Assembly: GCA_949130485.1 (NCBI GenBank)
Contig: OX422201.1
Location: 3,694,516 to 3,758,515 of the forward strand
Length of the DNA stretch: 64,000 nt
From: Agelas oroides
Lineage: Eukaryota > Porifera > Demospongiae > Agelasida > Agelasidae
Direction of reading: 5' to 3'
Position numbers and translations under genes: made by a program. The notes beneath the pieces were generated by a model, which worked only from the letters and a program-made list of their open reading frames with translations, did no database searches and had not been told where the DNA came from. Shown here in pieces: positions 45,371 to 56,754 of the stretch. Each line of letters starts with the position of its first letter. Position 1 is the first letter of the stretch.

Positions 45371-48110
45371 ACACAAACTCGAAAATTACCCTCTTTCATT
45401 ACAATGCAAGGAGCTTATTTCCTAAGTTAGGCTATTTGAAAGTAGAAAGTGAGATCCCTATGCCTCATGTTATTTGCATAACTGAAACCTGGCTTGATAA
45501 CGGTATCACTGATGATGAACTCACAATTTCTGGCTTCAAACTGTTACGTCCTGACAGAAACTGGCACGGAGGGGGTATTGTTTTGTATATTAAAGACATA
45601 TTTTCTCACAATATTGTAATTGTACTTTTGAATGCATTGTTGTAAGTATCCTAATTGGTTCTTTTAAGTTTTGTATTTGCATGCTTGCATGCTTGCTTTA
45701 TAGACCCCCTAACAGTAGTGTTGATGTCCTGGATAATTTGTATAGTGCTTTATGTAATCTTGATGTTTCTTTGTTCTCTCATTTTATGCTTGTTGGAGAC
45801 TTTAATGTAGACTTTATGTCTCCCAGTCGGCCCTTATTTTCTAAGTTACAGTGTATTGCATCTAGTTTGTATTGTCACAGGTTGTTACTGAACCCACCTA
45901 TTACAGTCACACTGGCGTTCAGTCTATTATTGACCTAGCCTTTGTATCACGTCCATCTCATGTTCTATCTTGTACCACCATCTCACCTCTGTCAACATCT
46001 GACCATATGGGAATTTTCATCTCCTATAAAATACCATCTGCTAACAAACGACCACACTCCTCCAAAAGGGAAGTATGGTGTTACTCTCTTGGGGACTTTG
46101 AGAAAGTGAATGAGACACTCGATCAGATTGACTGGGAACACATAATTGATGAGACTAACGTGAACGTCAGTTGGAAGAACTGGCAGAGTGCTTTCCTCAA
46201 TGTTATGAGTGTGTCCCAAGGAAGATCTTACCGCGCAAGAAACATCTCCCATGGATTACCCCCAGCATACACAAGGCAAATAAACGAAGAAATTCATTGC
46301 TTAACACGTACAAACGAACCAACAGTCAGCTCAAGCTGATTCAATACAAGCAAATTAGAAACCGAATAGTCACAGAACTTAGGATGGCAAAGCAGATGTT
46401 CTTCAAGAGAATTCAAGATGCAGACTCAAAAACATTCTGGAAACTTTTCAAAATTCTTACGAAGAAGGAATCTTCTATTCCTGCTCTCTCTGTACCAGGA
46501 TCTGGAATGATCACCAACGGGCTGGAGAAGGCTACTGTTCTTAAGTATTTTCAACAATTTCAATCATGCATATACTGACTATTCCTGGCCTGACTATTCC
46601 TGGCTATTCCTGGCTTGATTCTGCGTTGACTCTGTCAACATCAACTATTCCTGAGAAATATCTCTGCAGTGATGAACAGATTCTCAGTCTTCTATCTTAA
46701 TACAAGGAAGGCAACTGGGGCTGATGGGATTACAGCACAAATGCTGAAAGCCACAGGTATAAGTATTGCCAACAGTATCATTCAACCTATCTTTATTCAA
46801 CCTATCTTTATATTCCCTATACTGACTGGAAGTTTGCAAGAGTCGTTCCAATCCCCAAGACAGGAAATCCAGAAAGTCCTTCCAACTACAAACCCATATC
46901 AACTCTCTCCATAATAAGCAAACTACTGGAAAAACATGTACACAATCTCCTTCATCAACACCTTAGTAACAACTGTCCATCATCCCCAAACCAATGGGGT
47001 TTTACTGAGGGTAAATCAACCACTACTGCCCTTCTCTCTTTTGTACATGAGTGTCAAGAGGCTCTGGATAATGGAGGTGAAGTCTGTTCAGTGTTTTTTG
47101 ATCTCTGCAAAGCCTTCGACTCAGTTCCGCATCAACCACTTCTGCACAAATTATTCCATCTCCAAGTAAATCCATTTCTTCTAAGGTGTATACATAATTA
47201 TCTATCTAACAGAACTCAGTCAGTTGTGTTGGATGGTGAACAATCTGATCCTCTACCAGTTGTTTCTGGAGTACCCCAAGGGTCAGTACTGGGACCACTC
47301 TTGTTCCTAGTGTACATCGTTGGAGCATCAAACGCTGCGCTACATGGCAAGATTGCCATGTACGCTGACGACATTGCACTGTATCCAATTATCAAGAACC
47401 CCAGAGACTACACATACCTTCAAAGGGATATCACCTCTCTGTGTTCCTGGTTAGCTATCAACCATCTGACCCTAAACCTCACAAAGTGCTGTGCTACATG
47501 CTTTTCTCTAGGAAACACCAGCAGACCCTTCCAGATACTGATCTCTATGTTGGTGACACTCATGCACTTGCTAGAGTCACTTTAAGTACCTTGGACTAAA
47601 CTTTTCTACAGACCTCTCATGGTCCCACCATGTTGGCCTAATATGTAAGAAAACTAGAAAGCTTGTTGGGATGCTTTACAGAAACTTTTATCAATTTTTT
47701 CCAGCTCGCACATCCTGGTGAAACTGTATGAATCATTAATCAGGCCACACATGGAGTACGCTTGTCCAGTCTGGGACCCACACCTTAAGAAGGACATCCT
47801 AGCACTTGAAAACTTGCAGAAGTTTGCTCTGAGAATCTGCTCTAAATCATGGAGCTCTGACTTTGATACACTTCTTGACACTCTAAGCATACCAACTATA
47901 ACTCTATCTGATTGGAGAGAAACCCTGAAGTTGTGTTTGTTATTCAATATCCTTACAGGGAGAGTCACATATATACCCCTCCTGTCCAATCACAGTCAAA
48001 ACTCTCCCTATATCACTCGGTACAGTAACACTCTACAACTTGTGATTCCCTGTGCCCGCTCCAACCAATACAAACACTCATTCTTACCATCCACAATAGT
48101 GAAATGAAAT
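45319..48110 (+). pseudogene. CR1-like LINE ORF2: endonuclease and reverse transcriptase
   Basis: The APE-type endonuclease is seen in pieces: FHYNARSLFPKLG, ICITETWLD, GGGIVLYIKD (to 45645), LLYRPPNS and VGDFNVDF (45681-45938), then TSDHMGIFIS (45872-46339) in a third frame. The RT runs from RKATGADGIT (near 46700) through a long frame, about 46833-47585, with DLCKAFDSVPH, SGVPQGSVLGPLLF and YADDIALY (catalytic aspartates near 47364-47369). The C-terminal region is 47718-48107 (SLIRPHMEYACPVWDP). At least five frame changes, and a small tandem expansion of GACTATTCCTGG near 46576-46610, show decay. The 3' UTR ends in an A-rich tract near 48303-48320. Confidence 0.9.
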
Positions 48111-48491
48111 AGTCTCGATTTGGATGCAAATGGCTGTAACTCTTTAACAAATATGCATTACTCTATTATTAATTAATTACTAAGTATGTTGTTAGTCCTT
48201 GTATTGGTTTATGTACAGTGACCACGGTCTCAAGATTCATATTAGCTATAGTGTAGCTATTTTCTTGTATGACCAGTGCATTGCACAAATTTGTTCTCAT
48301 ATAAAAAAAAAAAATTTAAAAACGTTTTATGCATACACATAAGTGAGTAAAATGAGAAAGATGGGATAAAATGCTACAAGTTACTCAAGTGCAAGGGCAT
48401 GAACAATTTTGATGTTGCTGCTCACACAAAATGGTGGGATTACAGAACGAAATAAGTCTAAGCTCCATATGCCACAAGGTACCAGTAGCAA
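48111..48491. other. LINE 3' UTR and spacer
   Basis: An A-rich tract at 48303-48320 probably marks the LINE 3' end. The rest is unassigned up to the TTAA element. Confidence 0.5.
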
Positions 48492-48758
48492 TTAAGGTGG
48501 CACGGTACCCTGTATTTTCAAGGTCAACAAACCTGGAATCCAAGTTGATAGTCTTCTTTGTCTTGTTAAAATTTTTAGCGCACAGTCCGTTTTGGGAGTC
48601 TCAAACCGTTCACGGTCCGTAAAATTGGGGATTTTCCCCATTTCCTGTCGGCATTGCCATCCAATAATCAGTTTATAATTAAGTTAGTTAAGATGTGGCC
48701 TGGCGGCACCTTCATGTGGTGCTCGGAACTTTGAAGATAAGCTTAGATCGACTTACTA

Positions 48759-48789
<31 letters not shown>

Positions 48790-49519
48790 GGAGTTTAGTA
48801 GAGTGCTGTAGTGTCAGTAGCTGTGAGTAGTGCGTGATGCCTGCTTGTGAAAGCAAGCTTGTGTCTAGAAGCAGCAGAAAGGCCACAGTGGCCAAGACTG
48901 TATTTGTTGAGTAGGCCCAGGTCTCGCGGCCGTATGCCTAGTCTAGTTGGTGACCGTGGCCAGGTGCTTCGAGTGCTGGGCTGGGCTTTAACTAGAATAC
49001 GCAATTTATCGTTTGTGCTACAGTCTGACAGACAAGGGAGCTGAACGGTGGCTGTGTGTGGAACAGAGCCGTGAGTTGTTTAGCGACGTAAGGGGGAGAG
49101 GTGGGGCTAGTAATGCTTGCTTCCACTCGTGAATGAGCCCCTCCCGTAGACAAGCTGTGAATTTTTCGAAATGTGCATTCATTTTGGTGCAGTCAAAGTT
49201 GTCCATTCCAAGAGTAGTGACAAACATGAGTCTAGCCTGACTTTGAGAGTAGCTTTGAACAAAAGCTGGCATAGATTGATTTGAGATACATTGGTGGTTG
49301 GGACGCTACCTACAGTGAGCGTGTAGATGCGTCCATCGAGTGGCAATTTTGGGTTCATGAATATATTAATGAGCTACTAAAACCCTTTTTAAAATTAGGC
49401 AAAGCAAGATTGCCCTAAACCAAACCCTAACCCTGAAACTAGGAGTAACCCTGGTCCTGACTGTAACCCAAGTTTATGTTTTCGTTAACCTCCGCCGAGG
49501 GACGACCGTGCCACCTTAA
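48492..49519 (-). mobile_element. TTAA element, ~1.02 kb, copy A
   Basis: TTAA (48492-48495) + GGTGGCACGGTACCCTG ... CGACCGTGCCACC + TTAA (49516-49519). TIR identity is only GGTGGCACGGT; beyond that the two ends differ (CTGTATTTTCAAGG versus CCTCGGCGGAGGTTAACG). It contains an A30 tract (48757-48784) and no credible transposase. Frames at 48795-49272 recur identically in copies B and C only because the DNA is repeated. TTAA duplication suggests a piggyBac- or Kolobok-type mobiliser. Confidence 0.9.
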
Positions 49520-49615
49520 AACCCTAAGCCTAGCCCTAGCCCTAACCCTAGTTTGCCTTAACCCTAAAATCCCTAACCCTAATCTCATTAACCCGAACCC
49601 CCCTAACCCTAATTG
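49520..49615. repeat. Degenerate telomere-like (CCCTAA)n
   Basis: Immediately after the TTAA of copy A, CCCTAAGCCTAGCCCTAGCC and further CCCTAACCCTA words run for about 95 bp with imperfect units. It could be an interstitial telomeric remnant or slippage of the CCCTAACCCTG word inside the element. Confidence 0.7.
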
Positions 49616-50199
49616 AGCCTATGAATCTAATTAAAGCCCGACAGAGCTCTACAATCTGGGGTGTTTCTGTCCACCTCATGAATATTAATGAGTTGGCTTT
49701 AACTAGACCTCAGCATTACCCATGAACAACCCTGGGTTCAGTCAACTGTCCAATGGGAGGGTTAGAGTATGTTGACTCTCATGAACCTCATTATTGAACT
49801 TCTGTTGAAGCATTGGCAGCTTGGCTTGGGGTTGAAAGGAATGGGTAAATGATGTTGAATATTCATGATATGACCTAAGCCTTTCGTGGACCCAAACCCG
49901 AACAGAACAGGGCTATGAATCTGATTAACCCTCTGTGGATACTTGTGGATGTTGTTAATGTCCGAATTGAGATCAATGAATCTCATTAAAGGCGTGTAAT
50001 TCCGGGTGGAAGTCAGGCAATCTCTCCCCTCATGCATATTAATAGGTTGAATTTAGCTAGCTCTGTGTGGCACCCCTAGGCAACATTCCGTTCATTGGTC
50101 CTCAAGAATATGATTAGTGGTGTCGTGTTTGTTCTGTGGTAGCACTGGATTGGGTTGACTTGACAAATGTGACATGTTGAATAAGTTATGTGTAGCATC
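49616..50199. other. No recognisable gene
   Basis: Repeated words CTCATGAATATTAAT and TGAATCTCATTAA recur loosely (49672, 49787, 50030), hinting at old tandem structure. The minus frame 49762-50037 has no domain. Confidence 0.4.
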
Positions 50200-51225
50200 T
50201 TAAGGTGGCACGGTCGTCCCTCGGCGGAGGTTAACGAAAACATAAACTTGGGTTACAGTGAGGACCAGGGTTACTCCTAGTTTCAGGGTTAGGGTTTGGT
50301 TTAGGGCAATCTTGCTTTGCCTAATTTTAAAAAGGGTTTTAGTAGCTCATTAATATATTCATGAACCCAAAATTGCCACTTGATGGACGCATCTACACGC
50401 TCACTGTAGGTAGCGTCCCAACCACCAATGTATCTCAAATCAATCTATGCCAGCTTTTGTTCAAAGCTACTCTCAAAGTCAGGCTAGACTCATGTTTGTC
50501 ACTACTCTTGGAATGGACAACTTTGACTGCACCAAAATGAATGCACATTTCGAAAAATTCACAGCTTGTCTACGGGAGGGGCTCATTCACGAGTGGAAGC
50601 AAGCATTACTAGCCCCACCTCTCCCCCTTATGTCGCTAAACAACTCACGGCTCTGTTCCACACACAGCCACCGTTCAGCTCCCTTGTCTGTCAGACTGTA
50701 GCACAAACGATAAATTGCGTATTCTAGTTAAAGCCCAGCCCAGCACTCGAAGCACCTGGCCACGGTCACCAACTAGACTAGGCATACGGCCGCGAGACCT
50801 GGGCCTACTCAACAAATACAGTCTTGGCCACTGTGGCCTTTCTGCTGCTTCTAGACACAAGCTTGCTTTCACAAGCAGGCATCACGCACTACTCACAGCT
50901 ACTGACACTACAGCACTCTACTAAACTCCTTCTCTTTTTTTTTTTTTTTTTTTTTTTTGTTAAGTCGATCTAAGCTTATCTTCAAAGTTCCGAGCACCAC
51001 ATGAAGGGTGCCGCCAGGCCACATCTTAACTAACTTAATTATAAACTGATTATTGGATGGCAATGCCGACAGGAAATGGGGAAAATCCCCAATTTTACGG
51101 ACCGTGAACGGTTTGAGACTCCCAAAACGGACTGTTCGCTAAAAATTTTAACAAGACAAAGAAGACTATCAACTTGGATTCCAGGTTTGTTGACCTTGAA
51201 AATACAGGGTACCGTGCCACCTTAA
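50200..51225 (+). mobile_element. TTAA element, ~1.02 kb, copy B
   Basis: TTAA (50200-50203), element body 50204-51221, TTAA (51222-51225). Orientation is opposite to copies A and C. A T20 tract (50935-50958) replaces the A30 of copy A. It is near-identical to copy C over its full length as far as I could follow. Confidence 0.9.
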
Positions 51226-51246
51226 GGTGGCACGGTACCCTGTGTT

Positions 51247-52277
51247 TTAAGGTGGCACGGTACCCTGTATTTTCAAGGTCAACAAACCTGGAATCCAAGT
51301 TGATAGTCTTCTTTGTCTTGTTAAAATTTTAGCGAACAGTCCGTTTTGGGAGTCTCAAACCGTTCACGGTCCGTAAAATTGGGGATTTTCCCCATTTCCT
51401 GTCGGTATTGCCATCCAATAATCAGTTTATAATTAAGTTAGTTAGGATGTGGCCTGGCGGCACCCTTCATGTGGTGCTCGGAACTTTGAAGATAAGCTTA
51501 GATCGACTTAAATAAAAAAAATAAAATAAAATGAAAAAAAAAGAGAAGGAGTTTAGTAGAGTGCTGTAGTGTCAGTAGCTGTGAGTAGTGCGTGATGCCT
51601 GCTTGTGAAAGCAAGCTTGTGTCTAGAAGCAGCAGAAAGGCCACAGTGGCCAAGACTGTATTTGTTGAGTAGGCCCAGGTCTCGCGGCCGTATGCCTAGT
51701 CTAGTTGGTGACCGTGGCCAGGTGCTTCGAGTGCTGGGCTGGGCTTTAACTAGAATACGCAATTTATCGTTTGTGCTACAGTCTGACAGACAAGGGAGCT
51801 GAACGGTGGCTGTGTGTGGAACAGAGCCGTGAGTTGTTTAGCGACATAAGGGGGAGAGGTGGGGCTAGTAATGCTTGCTTCCACTCGTGAATGAGCCCCT
51901 CCCGTAGACAAGCTGTGAATTTTTCGAAATGTGCATTCATTTTGGTGCAGTCAAAGTTGTCCATTCCAAGAGTAGTGACAAACATGAGTCTAGCCTGACT
52001 TTGAGAGTAGCTTTGAACAAAAGCTGGCATAGATTGATTTGAGATACATTGGTGGTTGGGACGCTACCTACAGTGAGCGTGTAGATGCGTCCATCGAGTG
52101 GCAATTTTGGGTTCATGAATATATTAATGAGCTACTAAAACCCTTTTTAAAATTAGGCAAAGCAAGATTGCCCTAAACCAAACCCTAACCCTGAAACTAG
52201 GAGTAACCCTGGTCCTGACTGTAACCCAAGTTTATGTTTTTGTTAACCTCCGCCGAGGGACGACCGTGCCACCTTAA
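51247..52277 (-). mobile_element. TTAA element, ~1.02 kb, copy C
   Basis: TTAA (51247-51250), body 51251-52273, TTAA (52274-52277). Between copies B and C lies a 21-bp stub, GGTGGCACGGTACCCTGTG plus TT (51226-51246), the end of yet another copy. The A-rich tract is interrupted here (AAATAAAATAAAATG). Confidence 0.9.
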
Positions 52278-52830
52278 AGTGCCACATATGCAAATCCTGT
52301 TATTTCATTCTCAATGTACATGTGCAAAGGTGCATTCAGTCGTATAGTGTACACTATCATCTGACTCATGAATACAAGGGAACTCAGTGGGGTGGAGGTA
52401 GCTCTTATGTGGAAGATTACCACTAGAAAGTACATCACAGTTATTGGGAAAAGCTCCAGGAAATAGTACAAGACCCATTCATAACCATGCCCCCAGCACT
52501 TACTGCACTCCAGAGTATATGAGTAGAGTGCAGTCCCATAGCCATCTTTACACTTTCCGCACAGTGGCCCTGTTCGATTTAGTGGCCCACACATGAACTC
52601 ATTAAGTACAGACACATTATTTGGCAACTGAATACATAGCCAATAGAAATAGTAGTATTGTAGTCTGCAATGTATGGACAAGGCCCATGTTCAGTAGTTC
52701 CATTTTCATTGTTGTAGGTCATACAATAGCCAAGTTCAAGTAATGGGATGTCTGACCTACACTTCCAACATGCATACTTCCAGCACTGCAGACACTGTAC
52801 CAACAGTACAGGTATACTAGGGATGGCTTT
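52275..52830 (-). pseudogene. Cys-rich multipass receptor-like protein fragment
   Basis: The minus-strand frame ends GFAYVAL* at 52275. Upstream it contains CGPLNRTGPLCGKCKDGYGT and CSKCWGHGYEW, followed by two hydrophobic segments (YYFLELFPITVMYFLVVIF and PLSSLVFMSQMIVYTI). The N-terminal continuation (YACWKCRSDIPLLELGYCMT) lies in a different frame, with a frameshift near 52640. I associate this Cys-rich plus transmembrane pattern with a large family of uncharacterised sponge surface proteins. Its stop codon is made by the TTAA target of copy C, so the insertion truncated it. Confidence 0.55.
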
Positions 52831-53025
52831 GTCCTTTCACCGGCTCCTTTGATAACAGCCCTAAAAGGTAGTGATGAATTAGTAATGATTACACACTATT
52901 TATGGTTCAGTGCTGGTTTGTACACTCTATTATACTGATTACCTCATAAATTACCCCACCAAATCTATAGTTTGTGCTTTATTCCTTGATTGACATGCAA
53001 ATTTGTTTCTAAAGGCATTCATCCA
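52831..53025. other. Spacer before USP-like exons
   Basis: No feature supported. Confidence 0.3.
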
Positions 53026-54193
53026 TCATTACAAAAGGCTACTCAAGATGATGCTAGGCAGGTAGGTGAAATCATAACTGCACTAACGACACTTTGGGAA
53101 ACATCAAGAAGTAAAGGTACAAACAGTGTGGAGATACTTCTAGCTCAGCATTTATTCTAATCTACAGCCTTGCTGATCATTTCCAACAGAGAACTCATGT
53201 GCAGCTGACACAAACTGGTAGCAATTATTGTGTGATAGTTTTGAGAAACACCACACAGGTCTATGAGAGCAAGGTTGTAATTCTACAGTGAGATGTGGGT
53301 CTTGTGGTTTCCAGAATACCACAAATGTGAGAGAGTCCTGCCTCCAGCTATACACTACAGTAAGGAAATTAGAGATACTAAAATTAAAGCCTGAGGGTGA
53401 GCATTTTTCTGCACATGAATTGAAACAAATTCTCAAATCACGTATTTATGTAAACCATGTGTAACTGGAGAAGCATGCAACCATTAATGCACTACACTTG
53501 GCTTATAGGATGTTCGGCCTCTTCAAGACTTAATTGTTCACTGACAGTCTACAGCCAGAAAATGTTTCTGACGCTCTATGTGAAAGGTACATCACGTCAT
53601 TTTAATGCTGTTTACTGTAACTGTCATGGGACACTGGTGACACCACAGGTGTGGAAAGAGCGGTCAAATGAGCAAGGTGGCCACACCTTGTACCCTTCCA
53701 AAACTGTTGTGTGTGCAAGTATGGAAGGCACCTGGCAGGTACTATTGAGGCCATGAACTTTGCAAAGTTGAGTATGTACTTATTTCTAACTTTTAGGAAT
53801 GGTTTACCAAAGTTTCTGCTTCATGTAAGGTTATGACTTACGATGAGTACATGAACACCGTTCAATAGCAAAAGTTAATTGGCTGTACGCATATCTATAG
53901 GACACCTCACTGCGGATCCCGGGAAGGAAGGCTACAGCCTACAAACTGAGAGGAATTGCAGTACATAAGGGAGGGACCTTTCAAGGGGGCCACTACACTT
54001 CCTTTTTCCTTTCATCCGAGAATCCAACACAATGGTTCTATGCAAATGACTCAAATGTAGCTACACCCCACTAAATAATTAACATAGTACATAGCAAATT
54101 GAGTAGGTGCTTTTGTTCAATAGGTTTCTCCAATCAGCGTCGGTACTGCTGTCTTGCAAGACCCATATTTGCTGTTCTATGAGCTTCAAGAAG
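53026..54193 (+). pseudogene. USP-like (C19) deubiquitinase remnant, N-terminal part of fusion
   Basis: In order on the + strand: LQKATQDDARQVGEIITAL (about 53026-53110, compatible with a USP QQDA box); CGSCGFQNTTNVRESCLQL (53294 on) and, after a frame change near 53440, YLCKPCVTGEAC, together giving the CxxC...CxxC zinc ribbon of USPs; RPLQDLIVH (near 53525), resembling the strand before LKRF; VKGTSRHFNAVYC (near 53580), resembling the catalytic GHY box; EWFTK (53797); and exon 54124-54193 ending VLQDPYLLFYELQE, like the USP C-terminus. USPs cleave ubiquitin from proteins. The Cys box is not seen. Several stops and frame changes mean the copy is broken. Identification is by motif order only. 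Confidence 0.5.
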
Positions 54194-55794
54194 GTATATA
54201 GAACTCTGTGGTATTTAAATCATGTTCATGTTATGAATACTCACAGTCAAGCATTGCCATTACCCAGGGTCAGTGGATCACACTCTACATCTGCAACAAA
54301 GCAGCTGTCTCCTAGGCAAAACATATCTCAATGATGAGGTACTAATGAGGGTACCAATTAAAGTAAGAAACATTGCTTAATTCACAATATACATCAATAC
54401 TACCAGGCCATGTGAGTGTACATGGATCTCATTTCAGCTGAGGCAGCCCATGTACTGACATATGAGCAAAAAACAACAACTAAAAAAAAACAACAGAAGT
54501 CGTGTGCATGAGCAACAATTTCATTTTTCACAGGAGGGTAAACGTGTGATAGTTCTAACTTCCCAATTTTTCGACCAACTACGGAAGGGATACCAGGAAG
54601 TTGCAAGGTGGTATCGTCAGGTAGGGCACCTAATGTTGTATAGACTGAGTAGCTAGAAAAGTTCATCAAAACTGTGCCTTGCTTACATTTCAGGTAGATT
54701 TTGCAGCACAGGACATCATCCTTACATTCATTAACAGTGGATGTCATTGGACCTTATTGGTAAACAAATAATTACACTTCATGGACAGCTGGGGTCCTGA
54801 AGTCCTCCTGCCATTTACAAGGGTTAGCTGGGGTGATGATACATCATTGGCTGTGCACCATTTGTAGGTTGTGGACATGAAAGCAAGGCAGGCAGAATAT
54901 TATGACTCCTACATGGGAAACGCTCTCTCATACTGGATGAAAATAAGGTATCAAGATAGATGTGAGAAGTAAATGCATCTACATGGTATACACACTTAGT
55001 CTAATACTACAGGTCATTTCTTCAAGCACGGTGTGCAGGTTGCAGCCCAGCAATAGAGTGGGACAGCTGGGGTTACATTCATCAAAAGGTTAGCATGTTG
55101 TTTACTGTGCTCCACTCCCTTTATGGTCCCTACCTAGCCTCAGAAATCTGTGGCTCATTGACAACTGATGAAAAAGGAAAGGAGTGGAAAGTGGGAAAAG
55201 TTGTAAAATGTTAGTGCATGCTCCAAGTAAGGTCCTTCTTTTGCTTGGATGTATGCTTGTTAGTCACACACCCATGCCTTCAACCAAACCTTTTTTGGTA
55301 GTAGCACTAAAGTTGGGTGCAACAAAAAGTCGAGGCAAATTGTTGAATGTTCTGAATCATTAATTTTATATTTACATCTTAGTAGCCCATCATAGCACTC
55401 TTTCAATGTCCATCTCCCCAGCAATACAAACCAGACTTGTTTTTTAGCCCACGGTTTAGCTTACAGGGATTTCTTCTACACACATTTTATTCTAACAAAC
55501 AGGACATCCCACATCAAAAGAATGGGTTTGATTGTGGAGTGTTTGCTTGCCAGGTTAGTTTAATCTCGATGTACAAGTAAACCTTGCTCATCTCAATGTG
55601 GGTGATCTCCATCATACAGTATGCACTACACAGAGTCAGAGGAGACAGGTTTGATTTTCAACAGGTTAGTGTAAACAGTATTTTGTACCTTATCAAGTCA
55701 TGATCATATGATTGTTTACCTTCCTATGTAGCATGAGATGGGAATCATTTGAAAAGTTATGATGGAGGAACTGCTCACAGGACATTTATTGTAA
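54124..55794 (+). pseudogene. Ulp1/SENP-like C48 cysteine protease domain, multi-exon
   Basis: Exons with matching GT-AG phases: 54124-54193 (USP end), 54247-54338 (KTYLNDE), [possible gap], 54534-54620 (KRVIVLTSQFFDQL), 54694-54759 (FINSGCHWTLL, catalytic His), 54868-54947 (VVDMKARQAEYYDS, catalytic Asp), 55013-55088 (EWDSWGYIHQK), 55503-55553 (DIPHQKNGFDCGVFACQ, oxyanion Gln and catalytic Cys), 55620-55664 (GDRFDFQQ), 55732-55794 (ends LLTGHLL*). Introns are 53-414 bp. C48 enzymes process SUMO or remove it from targets. All four catalytic positions are present. One in-frame TGA (55750-55752) lies in the last exon, at a position that would need a single-base change. The exon joining the USP end to KTYLNDE is in phase, so one fused protein is predicted. 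Confidence 0.75.
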
Positions 55795-56694
55795 GGCATT
55801 ACAATTTTAGCAACTCACAGCACAACAATAAATGTGAATCTTACATTACCACCAAACACAGTGATCATGATACAAGAAGAAAAATTCTCGACCACTGCCA
55901 AGAACAACTGGCAGAGTTGTACTATGATTTCACGGTCTTCCTAGAGCCGTCTACTGTTAGGAACCTTCACCCTACCTGCAATAAAACATCAGCACAACCT
56001 TCCACTACAAGTAAAGGTCATGAACATGTACCCAACTCACCACCAACAAATGCTCCACCCCACTTCAAGTTACCAGATACCAAGCTATCAAATACCAAGC
56101 TACCACACACCAACCTACTGAACACTAAGCCATTTAACACCAGGCCGCTAAACACCAAGCCACCAACAACTGTACCGTTGAACACCAGGTTACTACACAC
56201 CAAGCCACCAACAACTGTACCATCTGGGCCACCGAACACCAAGCCACCAACAACTGTACCATCTGGGCCACCGAACACCAAGCCACCAACAACTGTACCA
56301 TCTGGGCCACCGAACACCAAGCCACCAACAACTGTACCATCTGGGCCACCGAACACCAAGCCACCAACAACTGTACCATCTGGGCCACCGAACACCAAGC
56401 CACCAACAACTGTACCATCTGGGCCACCGAACGCCAAGCCACCAACAACTGTACCATCTGGGCCACCGAACACCAAGCCACCAACAACTGTACCATCTGG
56501 GCCACCGAACACCAAGCCACCAACATGTAACGAAGACAGCAATGGGATTCAAACATCTTCAGGTAGTAGTACATGCCCTCATTGTGGTAAAGTATATGCA
56601 TTCAAGAGTGGGTTATCTAGACACATTCGAAAGGAACACAGTAATGAGAGCAGAGGAAAGGGATACCTGATGTGCAGCCAATGTCAGTCAAGGT
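55795..56694 (+). CDS. C2H2 zinc-finger exon with 39-bp minisatellite linker
   Basis: Open from about 55750 to the GTAAGT donor at 56695, with no in-frame ATG, so it must be an internal exon or lack its start. After a ~90-residue acidic/His-rich start comes a Thr/Pro-rich linker with degenerate 7-8 residue repeats (LPNTK-like), then eight 13-residue repeats TVPSGPPNTKPPT (56212-56522, one NA variant). A C2H2 finger follows, CPHCGKVYAFKSGLSRHIRK..H, then CSQCQ, the first half of a second finger split by the intron. It probably forms the DNA-binding N-terminus of the transposase downstream. Three minus-strand frames across the minisatellite are shadows. Confidence 0.55.
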
Positions 56695-56754
56695 AAGTCA
56701 CGTCAGAAATATATGCTGTGATGTACAATTTTCTATGTTTAAATTTTTTTTAAG
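56695..56754 (+). other. Predicted intron
   Basis: GTAAGT donor at 56695 and a T-rich tract ending TTTTTTTTAAG at 56754. The second zinc finger continues downstream (TISDLVDHLQSQH), but in a frame shifted by one base. Confidence 0.5.

Noticed and set aside
48795-52030. Identical small proteins (65-84 residues) encoded several times
   Set aside because: They recur only because the DNA of TTAA copies A, B and C is the same; no start context, domain or selection signal.
56018-56601. Three long minus-strand frames (119-174 residues) of simple repeats
   Set aside because: They are shadows of the 39-bp minisatellite, which has no stop in these frames; the + frame carries the zinc finger.
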